Positions 1 to 7,826 of a DNA stretch of 7,843 nt are shown piece by piece. Made by a program: the position numbers and the translations under genes. Source of the DNA: an uncultured Clostridia bacterium (lineage in GTDB: Bacteria > Bacillota > Clostridia > Oscillospirales > Ruminococcaceae); assembly GCA_947302065.1 (NCBI GenBank), contig CAMYUO010000068.1, positions 1 through 7,843 on the forward strand. The letters are read 5' to 3'. The notes under the pieces were generated by a model. It saw only the letters and a program-made list of their open reading frames with translations, did no database searches and was not told the origin of the DNA. Within the stretch, counting starts at the first letter, position 1. The number at the start of each line of letters is the position of its first letter.

Positions 1-40
1 GATGAAAAGAAGCTTTACGATACTCAATCTGTATGTCTCC

Positions 41-523
41 TTAAAGTTTCATGGCAGCGATTATCTCGCCGTCAACATAGTCTCCCGTTTCGGCAAAGCC
101 GAACGAGCGGTAAAGATTTTTTGCGTTTGTATTCTCGGGTGAATATGACACCCAGCAGACATCTGCGCTGCCGCAGGGAAAGGTGCGGATAAAATCAAGT
201 GCGAGCGCCAGAGCGCCCTTGCCGTAGCCTTTGCCCTGATGTTTCTTATCTGTCATCAGCCGCCAGATGTTGTAGCTGTTCTTTGCTATTTCGGGTGGGT
301 CTGTCCAGTCTTCGTCGGTGCCGAAACCTATCATCACGAAACCGACAGCCGTTTCGCCGTCGAACACGCCGAAAGGGAATGCGTGACCGCCGTGTGACAG
401 GGCGATATAAGCCTCGGTGATGCTTCGTGCATTATCTGCGACAAAGATTTTCTGTTCGTCTCTGACGGTGAGAGAAAGTATGTCATCGAGGTTTTCGTGG
501 GTAATTCTTTCAAGTCTGAGCAT
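41..523 (-). CDS. GNAT N-acetyltransferase, BltD/spermidine-acetyltransferase-like
   Basis: A 160-residue cytosolic acetyltransferase of the GNAT family, expected to move an acetyl group from acetyl-CoA to an amine. The acetyl-CoA binding signature is clear: RLMTDKKHQGKGYG at about residues 88-101, with the Q/R-x-x-G-x-G/A pyrophosphate loop at Q96-G101. The FVADNARS segment (27-34), the SYSPEN strand (126-131), Tyr138 in NLYRSFGF and the final GE motif (152-153) match my memory of Bacillus BltD, a spermine/spermidine acetyltransferase, so a polyamine is the likeliest substrate. That substrate is inferred from resemblance only. The start is supported by an AAGGTG ribosome binding site five bases upstream (529-534). 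The gene begins 12 bases after the azlD stop and is therefore probably the last gene of the azlCD operon. Length is normal for the family. No terminator is visible in the 40 bases left after its stop. Confidence 0.9.
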   Translation of the reverse strand: MLRLERITHENLDDILSLTVRDEQKIFVADNARSITEAYIALSHGGHAFPFGVFDGETAVGFVMIGFGTDEDWTDPPEIAKNSYNIWRLMTDKKHQGKGYGKGALALALDFIRTFPCGSADVCWVSYSPENTNAKNLYRSFGFAETGDYVDGEIIAAMKL

Positions 524-528
524 ATCGT

Positions 529-534
529 CACCTT
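529..534 (-). promoter_or_regulatory. Ribosome binding site of the GNAT gene
   Basis: AAGGTG on the minus strand, five bases before the ATG at 523. It lies in the 12-base gap after the azlD stop, so the acetyltransferase has its own initiation signal despite the tight operon packing. Confidence 0.65.
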
Positions 535-535
535 G

Positions 536-859
536 TCAATCGAAAATCATCAGAGCGAGGTTAACAGCCAGCGCTGCACCGCTTGCTGAAACCGCAACGG
601 TCAGCAGGCTCCTTTCAAAGAACGCCAGCACGCAGGCAACTATCAGACCTGCGATCGACGATGTGTAATTGCCTGTTGCATAGAAGATGTCGGGAAAGGT
701 CATTGCGCCGAGAACTGCCATCGGCACATAGTAGAGAAAATCCCTTATGTATTTGCTTTTTATCTTGCCTTTGCACAGCACGAACGGCACGGCTCTGATA
801 AGATAGGTCACGCCTGCCATGACTGCAAGGTAGATGAAGAAATCGCCTGTGCTTATCAT
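536..859 (-). CDS. azlD: AzlD-family branched-chain amino acid transporter subunit
   Basis: A 107-residue integral membrane protein, the small partner of the AzlC/AzlD (LIV-E type, BrnFE-like) exporter, which removes branched-chain amino acids or their analogues from the cell. About four hydrophobic helices are visible (roughly 6-26, 42-60, 66-83 and 86-105). Family-typical segments are TYLIRAVPF (18-26), the basic loop CKGKIKSKYIRDF, then FLYYVP (41-46) and MTFP (53-56). The start codon overlaps the azlC stop as ATGA (856-859), and a GGAGGG ribosome binding site lies nine bases upstream inside azlC (869-874), so the two subunits are probably translationally coupled. Full length for the family. 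The individual transported substrate cannot be read from sequence. Confidence 0.93.
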   Translation of the reverse strand: MISTGDFFIYLAVMAGVTYLIRAVPFVLCKGKIKSKYIRDFLYYVPMAVLGAMTFPDIFYATGNYTSSIAGLIVACVLAFFERSLLTVAVSASGAALAVNLALMIFD

Positions 860-1575
860 TGCGCCGTTCCCTCCGTTTCCTGTTTTTCAGGGGTGGGGAA
901 CAGAGCTGCACCTATCGCAGCAGCTGCTATCGTTGATATGATTATTGCAAAACCGCCTGAAATATGCTTGTTCAGGAAAGGAACATACCTGAAGCAGCAG
1001 CTTAGCGCCACGGCGATGAGTATGACCTTGAGCACCGAACTGCTCTTTTTTGCGGGCGGAATGATTATCGCAAGGAACATTCCATAGATCGCTATGCAAA
1101 GTGCGCTGCGGACAACATCGGGCAGCAGTGAGCCTGCGACTGCACCGAGCAGGGTACCGCCCGACCAGCCGATGATCGGCAGAAGTATCAGACCGTACAT
1201 ATATTGTTTTGAGACTTCGCTGCGGTTGCCCATTGCGACGGCGAATATCTCGTCTGTTATGCCGAAGCCTATGCCCCAGCGGTGAACGCCTTTGACGGAC
1301 TTGTCTGTTTTCTGCGACAGCGACAGCGCCATAAGCGAATAGCGCATATTTATGACCAGCTGTGTGCACGCCATTTCAAACAGTCCCGAGCCTGCGGTCA
1401 TTATGCCAAGACCTGCGAACTGTCCTGCCGAGGTGACGTTGGTCAGCGAGATGAGAAACGCCTGCCACCAGCTCAGACCGACAGATATGCACTGCAGACC
1501 GAATGTGAAGGACACCGACAGGTAGCCAAGCGCTATGGGGATACCGTCACGAAGCCCTTTTCTGAAATTGCTCAT
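856..1575 (-). CDS. azlC: AzlC-family branched-chain amino acid permease
   Basis: A 239-residue polytopic membrane protein, the large subunit of the AzlCD amino acid exporter. AzlC family marks include RKGLRDGIPIALGY near the N terminus (5-18), SAGQFAGL (49-56), INMRYSLMALSLS (75-87) and the GITDEIFA segment (105-112). Hydrophobic stretches at roughly 14-32, 37-60, 64-85, 125-150, 155-173, 181-199 and 207-226 fit the usual multi-helix layout. It is the first gene of the operon, with azlD overlapping its stop by four bases and a GNAT acetyltransferase following. Transcription probably starts from a near-consensus promoter (1619-1647). The best ribosome binding site, AAAGGAG at 1591-1597, sits about 15 bases from the ATG, longer than usual, yet no better start codon lies between them. 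Length and motifs look intact. Confidence 0.95.
   Translation of the reverse strand: MSNFRKGLRDGIPIALGYLSVSFTFGLQCISVGLSWWQAFLISLTNVTSAGQFAGLGIMTAGSGLFEMACTQLVINMRYSLMALSLSQKTDKSVKGVHRWGIGFGITDEIFAVAMGNRSEVSKQYMYGLILLPIIGWSGGTLLGAVAGSLLPDVVRSALCIAIYGMFLAIIIPPAKKSSSVLKVILIAVALSCCFRYVPFLNKHISGGFAIIISTIAAAAIGAALFPTPEKQETEGTAQ
869..874 (-). promoter_or_regulatory. Ribosome binding site of azlD
   Basis: GGAGGG on the minus strand inside the last codons of azlC, nine bases before the azlD ATG at 859. It fixes the azlD start at the ATGA overlap. Confidence 0.7.
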
Positions 1576-1590
1576 ATATAGAAAACGCTG

Positions 1591-1597
1591 CTCCTTT
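1591..1597 (-). promoter_or_regulatory. Ribosome binding site of azlC (long spacing)
   Basis: AAAGGAG on the minus strand. The gap to the ATG at 1575 is 15 bases, about twice the usual distance. The intervening bases are AT-rich (TTTTCTATAT just before the ATG). No ATG, GTG or TTG start sits at the usual distance, so the ATG at 1575 remains the best choice. Confidence 0.55.
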
Positions 1598-1618
1598 CGT
1601 GGAAACGTCTGAAATTAT

Positions 1619-1647
1619 ATTATACTCTTATTTGCGTGAAAAGTCAA
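1619..1647 (-). promoter_or_regulatory. Sigma-A promoter for the azlC-azlD-GNAT operon
   Basis: On the minus strand a -35 box TTGACT (1642-1647) is followed by exactly 17 bases and a perfect -10 box TATAAT (1619-1624). Transcription would begin near 1612, giving a leader of about 36 bases. The match to the housekeeping consensus is 11 of 12 bases, so basal expression should be strong unless repressed. No clear operator dyad was seen beside it. Confidence 0.8.
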
Positions 1648-1692
1648 CACGGAAAAGGCACAGAAAAATCCTGCGAAACGGGCGTGAAATTG

Positions 1693-1721
1693 TTGCAAAC
1701 AGCGAGGGATTGTGGTATACT
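1693..1721 (+). promoter_or_regulatory. Sigma-A promoter for the giant helicase gene
   Basis: A -35 box TTGCAA (1693-1698), a 17-base spacer and a -10 box TATACT (1716-1721), preceded by TG one base upstream (extended -10). The predicted start near 1728 gives a leader of about 35 bases. The two divergent -35 boxes are separated by 45 bases, so the two promoters do not overlap but could share a regulator. Confidence 0.7.
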
Positions 1722-1747
1722 GTTTTTGTGGATCAACAACTCATCAC

Positions 1748-1754
1748 GGGAGGG
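1748..1754 (+). promoter_or_regulatory. Ribosome binding site of the helicase gene
   Basis: GGGAGGG, eight bases before the ATG at 1763. The frame upstream contains a stop (TGA at 1685) and no other ATG between it and 1763, so this site decides the start. Confidence 0.75.
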
Positions 1755-1762
1755 AAGACCAA

Positions 1763-4700
1763 ATGGGAAACAGCATATCTATCACGGCGAATCTGACGGA
1801 AAAGCTCAACTTTGCATTCGTGCAGAACTATGTGCCTGTCATCAGGAGCGTGATACTCAAAAACATCACGGGGCAGACGCTTGACGATCTGACGCTGAAG
1901 ATCAGCTTTGAGCCTGAGTTTGCAAAGCCGTATGAACAGCGCATCGCAGCACTCGACCCCGAAAGGTCGGTCGAGATATCACCTGTCGAGCTGACGGTGA
2001 GTGCGGAGTATCTGTACTCGATGACCGAAAAGGTCACGGCTAATGTGTGCATAAGCATTGAAAAGAACGAAGAGGTTATTGACAGCGCCGACGGCAGCAT
2101 CGAGCTTCTGCCTGCGAATCAGTGGATGGGCGTGGGCTGTGTGCCCGAGATGATAAGCGCCTTTGTGTGCCCGAATCACCCGGCTGTTGCGCAGGTGGTC
2201 GGCAAGGCAGCGGCATTTTTGCAGAAATGGACCGGAAGCCCGACCTTTGACGGATATCAGAGCAGGAACCCGAACGTTGTGAAGAATCAGGCTGCGGCGA
2301 TATATGCGGCTTTGCAGGCTGAGAACATAGCATACACGATGCCGCCTGCGAGCTTTGAGAAAACAGGGCAGAGGGTGCGCCTGCCGCACGATGTGCTGAC
2401 AGGCAAAAGCGGAACGTGTATCGACCTTGCGGTGCTTTACGCATCATGCCTTGAGGCAGCAGGGTTGAACCCACTTATACTTTTCACCGAGAGCCATGCC
2501 TTTGCAGGCGTGTGGCTCGATGACCAGAGCTTTGCGAACTGCACCGAGGAGGACGTGAGCCTTATCTCAAAGCGCATGGCAAAGGGTATCGACCAGATAT
2601 GCCTTGTTGAGTGCACGGCGTTCGTTGCGGGAAAGAGCATCAGCTTTGACGATGCAAAGGCTTTGGCTGAAACAAAGATACACAAGCCCGAGGAGTTTGA
2701 GCTTGCGGTGGATATATCACGCTGCAGAGGCAACTCACTGCGCCCGATACCCGTTTTTGCACAGGGCGGACAGGTGTTTGAGAACGACTTCGGCAAGCGC
2801 AGCAAAAAGGACATCACCGCTGCGCCCGAGCAGATAAATGTCAGCCTTTCGGGCAGGGTGACAGAGCAGGACGGTGAGGTCACAAGGCAGACGCTGTGGG
2901 AGAGGAAGCTGCTTGACCTTAGCCTGAGAAACTCGCTTCTGAATTTCAGGGCAAACGCATCGAGCGTGCAGTTCATCGCACCCGACCTTGCAAAGCTCGA
3001 GGATGCGGTCTCGGCTGGCAGCGACTTAAAGATACTCGCACTGCCCGACGATATGTCGGTGACGGCTGCCGACAACAAGATATTTGAGATGCAGAATAAC
3101 AGCGTTGACCAGCTCACGACCATCGCACAGAGCGAGTTTGAAAAGGGCAGGCTGCGTGCATATCTAAAGGACACTGACCTTGAGAAAGTGATGAAAAAAC
3201 TGCACCGTGCGGCAAAGGTCAGCCTTGAGGAGAACGGTGCGAACACGCTTTATCTTGCGCTGGGATTTCTGAAATGGTACGAGACGGACAAGAGCGAGCA
3301 CGAACGCTTTGCGCCGCTGGTGCTCATGCCTGTCGAGATTGTGAAAAAGATACAGGAGCGCTGCTATGTGCTGCGCATTCGTGACGAAGAGCCGCAGATG
3401 AACATAACTCTGCTTGAAATGCTCAGGCAGGATTTCGGCATCACGATAGGCGGACTTGACCCGCTTCCGCAGGACGAGAGCGGTGTTGACCTGCCGCTTG
3501 TGTTCAACACGGTGAGACAGGGCATAATGGCGCAGAAGCGCTGGGACGTTGAGGAGTATGCTTTCCTCGGTCAGTTCTCGTTCAGCAGGTTCATCATGTG
3601 GAACGACATACGCAACCGCAGCGACGAGCTGAGGCAGAACAAGGTCGTTGCGAGCCTTATCAGCGGCAAGCTGGAATGGGAGCCGGGCAGCCTTGACATA
3701 ACGCCGATGGAGCTTGATGAGAACGTTGCACCTGCGGACATGGCTGTGCCGACCAGCGCCGATTCTTCGCAGCTGGCGGCTGTGTATCTCGCATCAAAGG
3801 GCGAGAGCTTTGTGCTACACGGCCCTCCGGGAACGGGCAAATCGCAGACGATAACCAACCTTATCGCAAACGCACTTTACAACGGCAAATCGGTGCTGTT
3901 CGTCGCAGAAAAAATGGCGGCACTTTCGGTCGTGCAGAAGCGTCTTGAAAAGATAGGGCTTGACCCGTTCTGCCTTGAACTGCATTCAAACAAGGCGCAG
4001 AAAAGGGCGGTGCTCTCACAGCTTGAAAAGACCTTTGAGGTCGGTCACGTCAAAGCGCCTGCCGAGTATGAGGCACAGGCGAAGAGACTGCACGAGCTGA
4101 GGAACTCGCTCAACGAGATAATCACTGAACTGCACAAGCCGAGAAGCTGCGGAATGAGCATGTATCAGAGCGTTGTGAGCTTTGAAAAATATGCGCAGTA
4201 CAAGGGCTGTGTGAGCGTTGACACCGAGTTTGTCAGCAACTGCACCGCAGACCAGCTCGAACAGGTGAGAGATGCGCTCGGCTCGCTGGCAGTGTGCGGA
4301 AAAGAGATAGGCGGACTTGGAAATTCAAAGCTGAAATATTATAAAAATCCCGAGTATTCGATAGAGATAAGAAACGCCTTTGAAACGGCTGTGAAATACG
4401 CATCGGCAAGAACAGAGGAAGCAAAGGGCGCTTACGATGCGCTTTGCGGCGTGATCGGCGTACAGCTTGCGCCGACGAAAAGGAACGTGACCGCAGTGGG
4501 CGAGTTTGCACAGACGCTCAGCGGCTCGGACGAGTTTCTTGCAGGCGTGGTGGCTGACCAGGCAGGGCAGTGCGATGCAGAGTGCAGGATGCTCATTGAC
4601 GAAACGGCGCAGTATCAGTCTGCCGCAGGTCAGATAGCCTCGGCGTTCGAGGACAGCGTTTACGGCTTTGACTGCGACAATGCGATGCTCGAATGGAAAA

Positions 4701-7700
4701 GGGCAGACCAGAAATGGGCGCTGGGCAAATCAATGGGTCAGAACAAGCTCGTGAAAGACCTGAAGATATATGCGAAAAATCCTGACAGCGTGACGAAGGA
4801 CAACTATTTACAGATATGCCAGACGCTCAGCGGTGCGAAAAAGCTGGCGGCGCACATCGACAGCCTTGCGAATGCAAAGGCGATGTTTGCAGGCGTTTAT
4901 GCAGGTGCAAATTCGGACACGGCAAGAATGAGCCGGCTGCTTGAAAACTCTGTTAAGCTGCGTGAGCAGGTGAACACGGCAAGCTATGGCGATGCGCAGA
5001 CAAAGGCGGCATTCCTCGGTTTTGCAAGGGCGTTCTCGGCTGACCGTTCGGCTCAGCCGCAGCTTGCACAGAATGCGTCGCTTATCGCAAAAATGAAAAA
5101 CTGCACCGTCTCGATGAGCGGAGATTTCGGTGTTGATTTCTCGCCGCTCGATGAAAGCGAAAACTACTTTGACGGGCTTTTGCAGATGCTCACGGGCTTT
5201 GCCGAGAACATAGGCGAGCTGCGTGACAGAACGATGCTCACACAGGCAAGGAACACGCTTGTGTCGCTCGGACTTGATGATATCGACAACGCATATGAAA
5301 ACGGTGAGGTCGATGAGGACACGATACTGCCTGCATTTGAATGTGCATTTGCACAGGGCATGATAGTGGGCGTGATGAATTCGTCGCCTGCACTCGCATC
5401 GTTCCAGGGCGCACGCTTTGAGGAAACGGTGCGCAAATATGCAGAGGCTGATGAAAAGTTCAAGAGCCTCACGGTCAACGAGCTTGTGGCAAAGCTGTCG
5501 GCAAATATACCCGATGCGTCGAACGCATCAAAGGGAACGAGCGAGCTTTCGATACTGCTCAAGGCGATAAAGAGCGGTGGGCGCAACATGCCGATAAGAA
5601 AGCTGTTTGACAGCATACCTACGCTGCTGCGCAGGATATGCCCGTGCATGCTGATGTCGCCTATCTCGGTGGCACAGTATATCGACCCGAAGTTCCCGAG
5701 ATTTGACCTTGTCGTATTCGACGAGGCATCGCAGCTGCCGACGAGCGAGGCTGTCGGTGCTATCGCAAGAGGTGACAGCGTGGTCGTTGTCGGTGACCCG
5801 AAACAGCTGCCGCCGACATCGTTCTTTGATGTGAACCAGTTCGACGAGGACAACGAGGAAATGGAAGACCTCGAGAGCGTTCTTGACGACTGCCTTGCAC
5901 TTTCGATGCCGTCAAAGCATCTGCTGTGGCATTACCGTTCACGCCACGAGAGCCTTATCGCATACAGCAACGCAAAGTATTACGAGAACAAGCTGCTGAC
6001 ATTCCCGTCGCCCGACGACCAGGTGTCAAGAGTGAGCTGGGTGCAGGTCGAAGGCTTTTATGACAAGGGCTCTTCAAAGCAGAACAAGGCAGAGGCAGAG
6101 GCTATCGTCAGCGAGATAGTGCGCAGGCTCAGTGATGAAAAGCTGCGCAGTGATAGCATAGGCGTTGTTACGTTCAGCGTTGTTCAGCAGGTGCTGATAG
6201 ACGATATGCTTTCGGACAAGTTCCTTGAAGACCCGAAGCTTGAAGAATATGCAAACTCGATGTACGAGCCGATACTCATAAAGAACCTTGAAAACGTTCA
6301 GGGTGATGAGCGTGATGTGATACTCTTCTCGGTAGGCTACGGTCCGGACAAGGACGGCAAGGTGTCGATGAATTTCGGCCCTGTCAACCGTGACGGCGGC
6401 TGGCGCAGACTCAACGTTGCTATTTCCCGTGCACGAAAGGAAATGATAGTTTATTCTGTTATCAGACCCGACCAGATAGACCTTTCACGCACAAGAGCAG
6501 AGGGCGTTGAGGGACTCAAGGGCTTTATCGAATTTGCCGCAAAGGGACAGTCGGCACTGCCTGTGAAGCTTTCCGATTACAAGTCGAGCGACAACGGATT
6601 CGTTGCTCTCGTTGCAGATGAGATAAGCAAGCTTGGTTACGATGTCAGAACGAACATAGGCTGTTCGGAATACAAGATAGATATTGGTATAATATCGCCC
6701 GACAATGCCGATGAATACTTTATGGGCATAAGCTGTATGAGCGATGCGAACCTTGAAAAGACAACTGCCCGTGACAGAAACATCTCACAGCCGTCGATGC
6801 TCAAAGGTCTTGGCTGGAGAATGCACAATGTCAATATCCTTGACTGGTATGACAACAAGGCAAAGGCCAACATCGGCTGCTCCGAGTACAAGATAGACAT
6901 AGGCATCATCTGTCCCGACAACGAGGACGAATACCTTATGGGCATCAGCTGCATGGGCGATGCAGCGCTTGAAAAGACCACCGCCCGTGACAGGAACGTT
7001 TTGCAGCCGTCAGTGCTCAAAGGTCTTGGCTGGAGAATGTACAATGTCAATATCCTTGACTGGTATGACAACAAGGCAAAGGTGCTTGAAAAGCTCAGAG
7101 CAGAGATAGAAACGGCGCTTGAGCAGCATCGCTGTCCGCCCGAAGATACGCCGCAGGAAAAGCCGAAGGCACAGCCTGTGGAGTTTGAAAAGGAAGAGAG
7201 CGTGAGCGCTGAGGACAGGTGCGAGGCATTCGAGGAGATAACGCTTGCAAAAGACGGCAAGCCCTCGGAGTTCACAAAGCCGGAATCGGAAGAAAAGATA
7301 GCGTCGCAGATACGTCAGGTAATTGATTCGATGGCGCCTGTCAGCAAGGGTCAGACGATGAAGATAGTTCTTGCGGCGTGGGGTATCGCAAATCCGAAAC
7401 CCGAGGTTGAAAAGCAGTTCTTTGCTGTTGCGAACAAGTGCGGTCTAAAAGTCACCAGCAGAAAGAACGATGACGGAAGCTTTGATGTTTACTACTGGCG
7501 TGATGACCAGTCGCCCGATGATTATGACAAGTGCAGGATAGCAAAAACTGCAAAGGGCAAGCGAAGCTTTGCAGATGTTTGTCCGCAGGAACTTACGAAC
7601 GCTATGCGGCTGATACTTATCGACCAGGTGAGCATGAGCTTTGATGATCTCGTTCACGAGGTGTCCAGACTGCTTGGATTCACACGCACGGGCGAGGTAA

Positions 7701-7785
7701 TGGACGTGCAGATGAAAAGGCGCTCGATTATGCGATCGAAAAGGGCAAAGCACGCATCGAAAACGACAGGATATTTGCGAACTGA
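1763..7785 (+). CDS. Giant DUF4011 / SF1 helicase / Vsr-like nuclease / DUF3320 protein, frameshifted near its end
   Basis: About 2007 residues once one base is restored near 7710. Seen in order: a beta-rich region ending in ELLPANQW (1-122); a transglutaminase-like domain with GTCIDL Cys219, ESHAF His245 and LVECT Glu283; DUF4011, marked by LWERKLLDLSLRN (378-390) and NTLYLALGFLKWYE (494-507); then a superfamily 1 helicase core with Gln670, Walker A GPPGTGKS (687-694), DEASQ (1320-1324), GDPKQLPPT (1344-1352), HYRSRHE (1390-1396), ENVQGDERD (1510-1518) and NVAISRAR (1551-1558). A helical insert of about 620 residues separates Walker A from DEAS, as is usual in this group. A PD-(D/E)XK MTES_1575/Vsr-like domain follows (about 1610-1774), its core duplicated, then a charged linker and DUF3320-like winged helices (about 1843-1982). 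The protein is predicted to be a cytosolic ATP-driven nucleic acid translocase. From memory, DUF4011-helicase-Vsr proteins are counted among anti-phage systems (Hhe), so defence is the leading but unproven role. The ATPase motifs look intact; the nuclease does not. As sequenced, frame zero stays open to 7843. Confidence 0.88.
6653..7084 (+). repeat. In-frame tandem duplication of the nuclease core (2 x 216 bases)
   Basis: Two adjacent units of 72 codons each, 6653-6868 and 6869-7084. Both open with NIGCSEYKIDIGII and close with GLGWRM, H or Y, then NVNILDWYDNKAK. By hand count 62 of 72 residues match. At the DNA level the first 49 codons differ at about 32 of 147 bases, mostly silently, while codons 50-71 differ at only one base of 66. 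The unit covers most of the Vsr-like nuclease domain but leaves out its first helix (about residues 1612-1628), which occurs only once, before copy 1. Confidence 0.95.
7691..7714 (+). other. Probable one-base frameshift in the C-terminal domain
   Basis: Frame zero reads TRTGEVMDVQ up to 7711, then MKRRSIM and a Lys/Arg-rich tail with no stop before the window edge. The -1 frame, from GAT at 7711, reads DEKALDYAIEKGKARI and ends ENDRIFAN with a TGA at 7783-7785, five bases before a hairpin terminator. That is the ending expected for this family (an RTG motif followed by an acidic/aliphatic AIEKG helix). Adding one base before 7711, for example a second G in CAG-GAT, restores the frame. It may be a real mutation or a sequencing or assembly error. 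Confidence 0.85.
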
Positions 7786-7789
7786 ACTA

Positions 7790-7826
7790 TTGGGGGAAAC
7801 CCTTTTGGAGAAGGGTTATCCCCCAA
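7790..7826 (+). terminator. Rho-independent-type terminator hairpin
   Basis: The left arm TTGGGGGAAACCCTT (7790-7804) pairs with AAGGGTTATCCCCCAA (7811-7826) with a single bulged base, around a six-base loop TTGGAG. It starts four bases after the expected TGA at 7785. The 3' side is not a clean U-tract (ACCCCTTTCC follows), so the hairpin is very stable but the canonical tail is weak. Its near-palindromic form could also terminate transcription from the other side. Confidence 0.75.

Larger units (their letters stand above)
1576..1762. other. Divergent intergenic region
   Basis: It separates the azlCD operon from the helicase gene and carries the two outward-facing promoters and both ribosome binding sites. 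An 8-base direct repeat GCGTGAAA occurs at 1634-1641 (in the azlC promoter spacer) and 1682-1689 (just upstream of the helicase -35). It is too short to call an operator. No RNA gene or riboswitch fold was recognised. Confidence 0.6.

Noticed and set aside
1..40. Possible start of a further minus-strand gene after the GNAT stop (GGAG then TTG in the last 40 bases)
   Set aside because: Only a weak GGAG and nine possible codons from a TTG are visible, too little to support a gene.
1634..1689. GCGTGAAA direct repeat between the divergent promoters as a regulator site
   Set aside because: Eight bases repeated once in an AT-rich region can occur by chance, and there is no dyad symmetry or further copy.
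1599..1884. Two short plus-strand open frames (1599-1796 and 1636-1884) in the divergent intergenic region
   Set aside because: They run through both promoters and the helicase ribosome binding site, lack convincing ribosome binding sites of their own, and show no recognisable protein features.
2437..3246. 269-codon open frame on the minus strand inside the helicase gene
   Set aside because: Its product is Ser/Leu/Phe-rich with no domain, and it lies fully antisense to the conserved DUF4011 region, whose codon pattern explains it as a shadow frame.
5164..5853. 229-codon minus-strand open frame opposite the helicase motifs
   Set aside because: It overlaps the DEAS and GDPKQLPPT motifs of the real gene, has no plausible ribosome binding site that I could see, and its Ser-rich product is typical of antisense shadows.
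6637..7275. 212-codon minus-strand frame that itself contains a repeated protein segment
   Set aside because: The protein repeat is only the reverse reading of the 216-base tandem duplication in the helicase gene.
7709..7724. Programmed -1 ribosomal frameshift at GATGAAAAGG
   Set aside because: The zero-frame codons do not form an X-XXY-YYZ slippery site, and no upstream Shine-Dalgarno-like or suitably spaced downstream stimulator was evident; a one-base indel explains it more simply.
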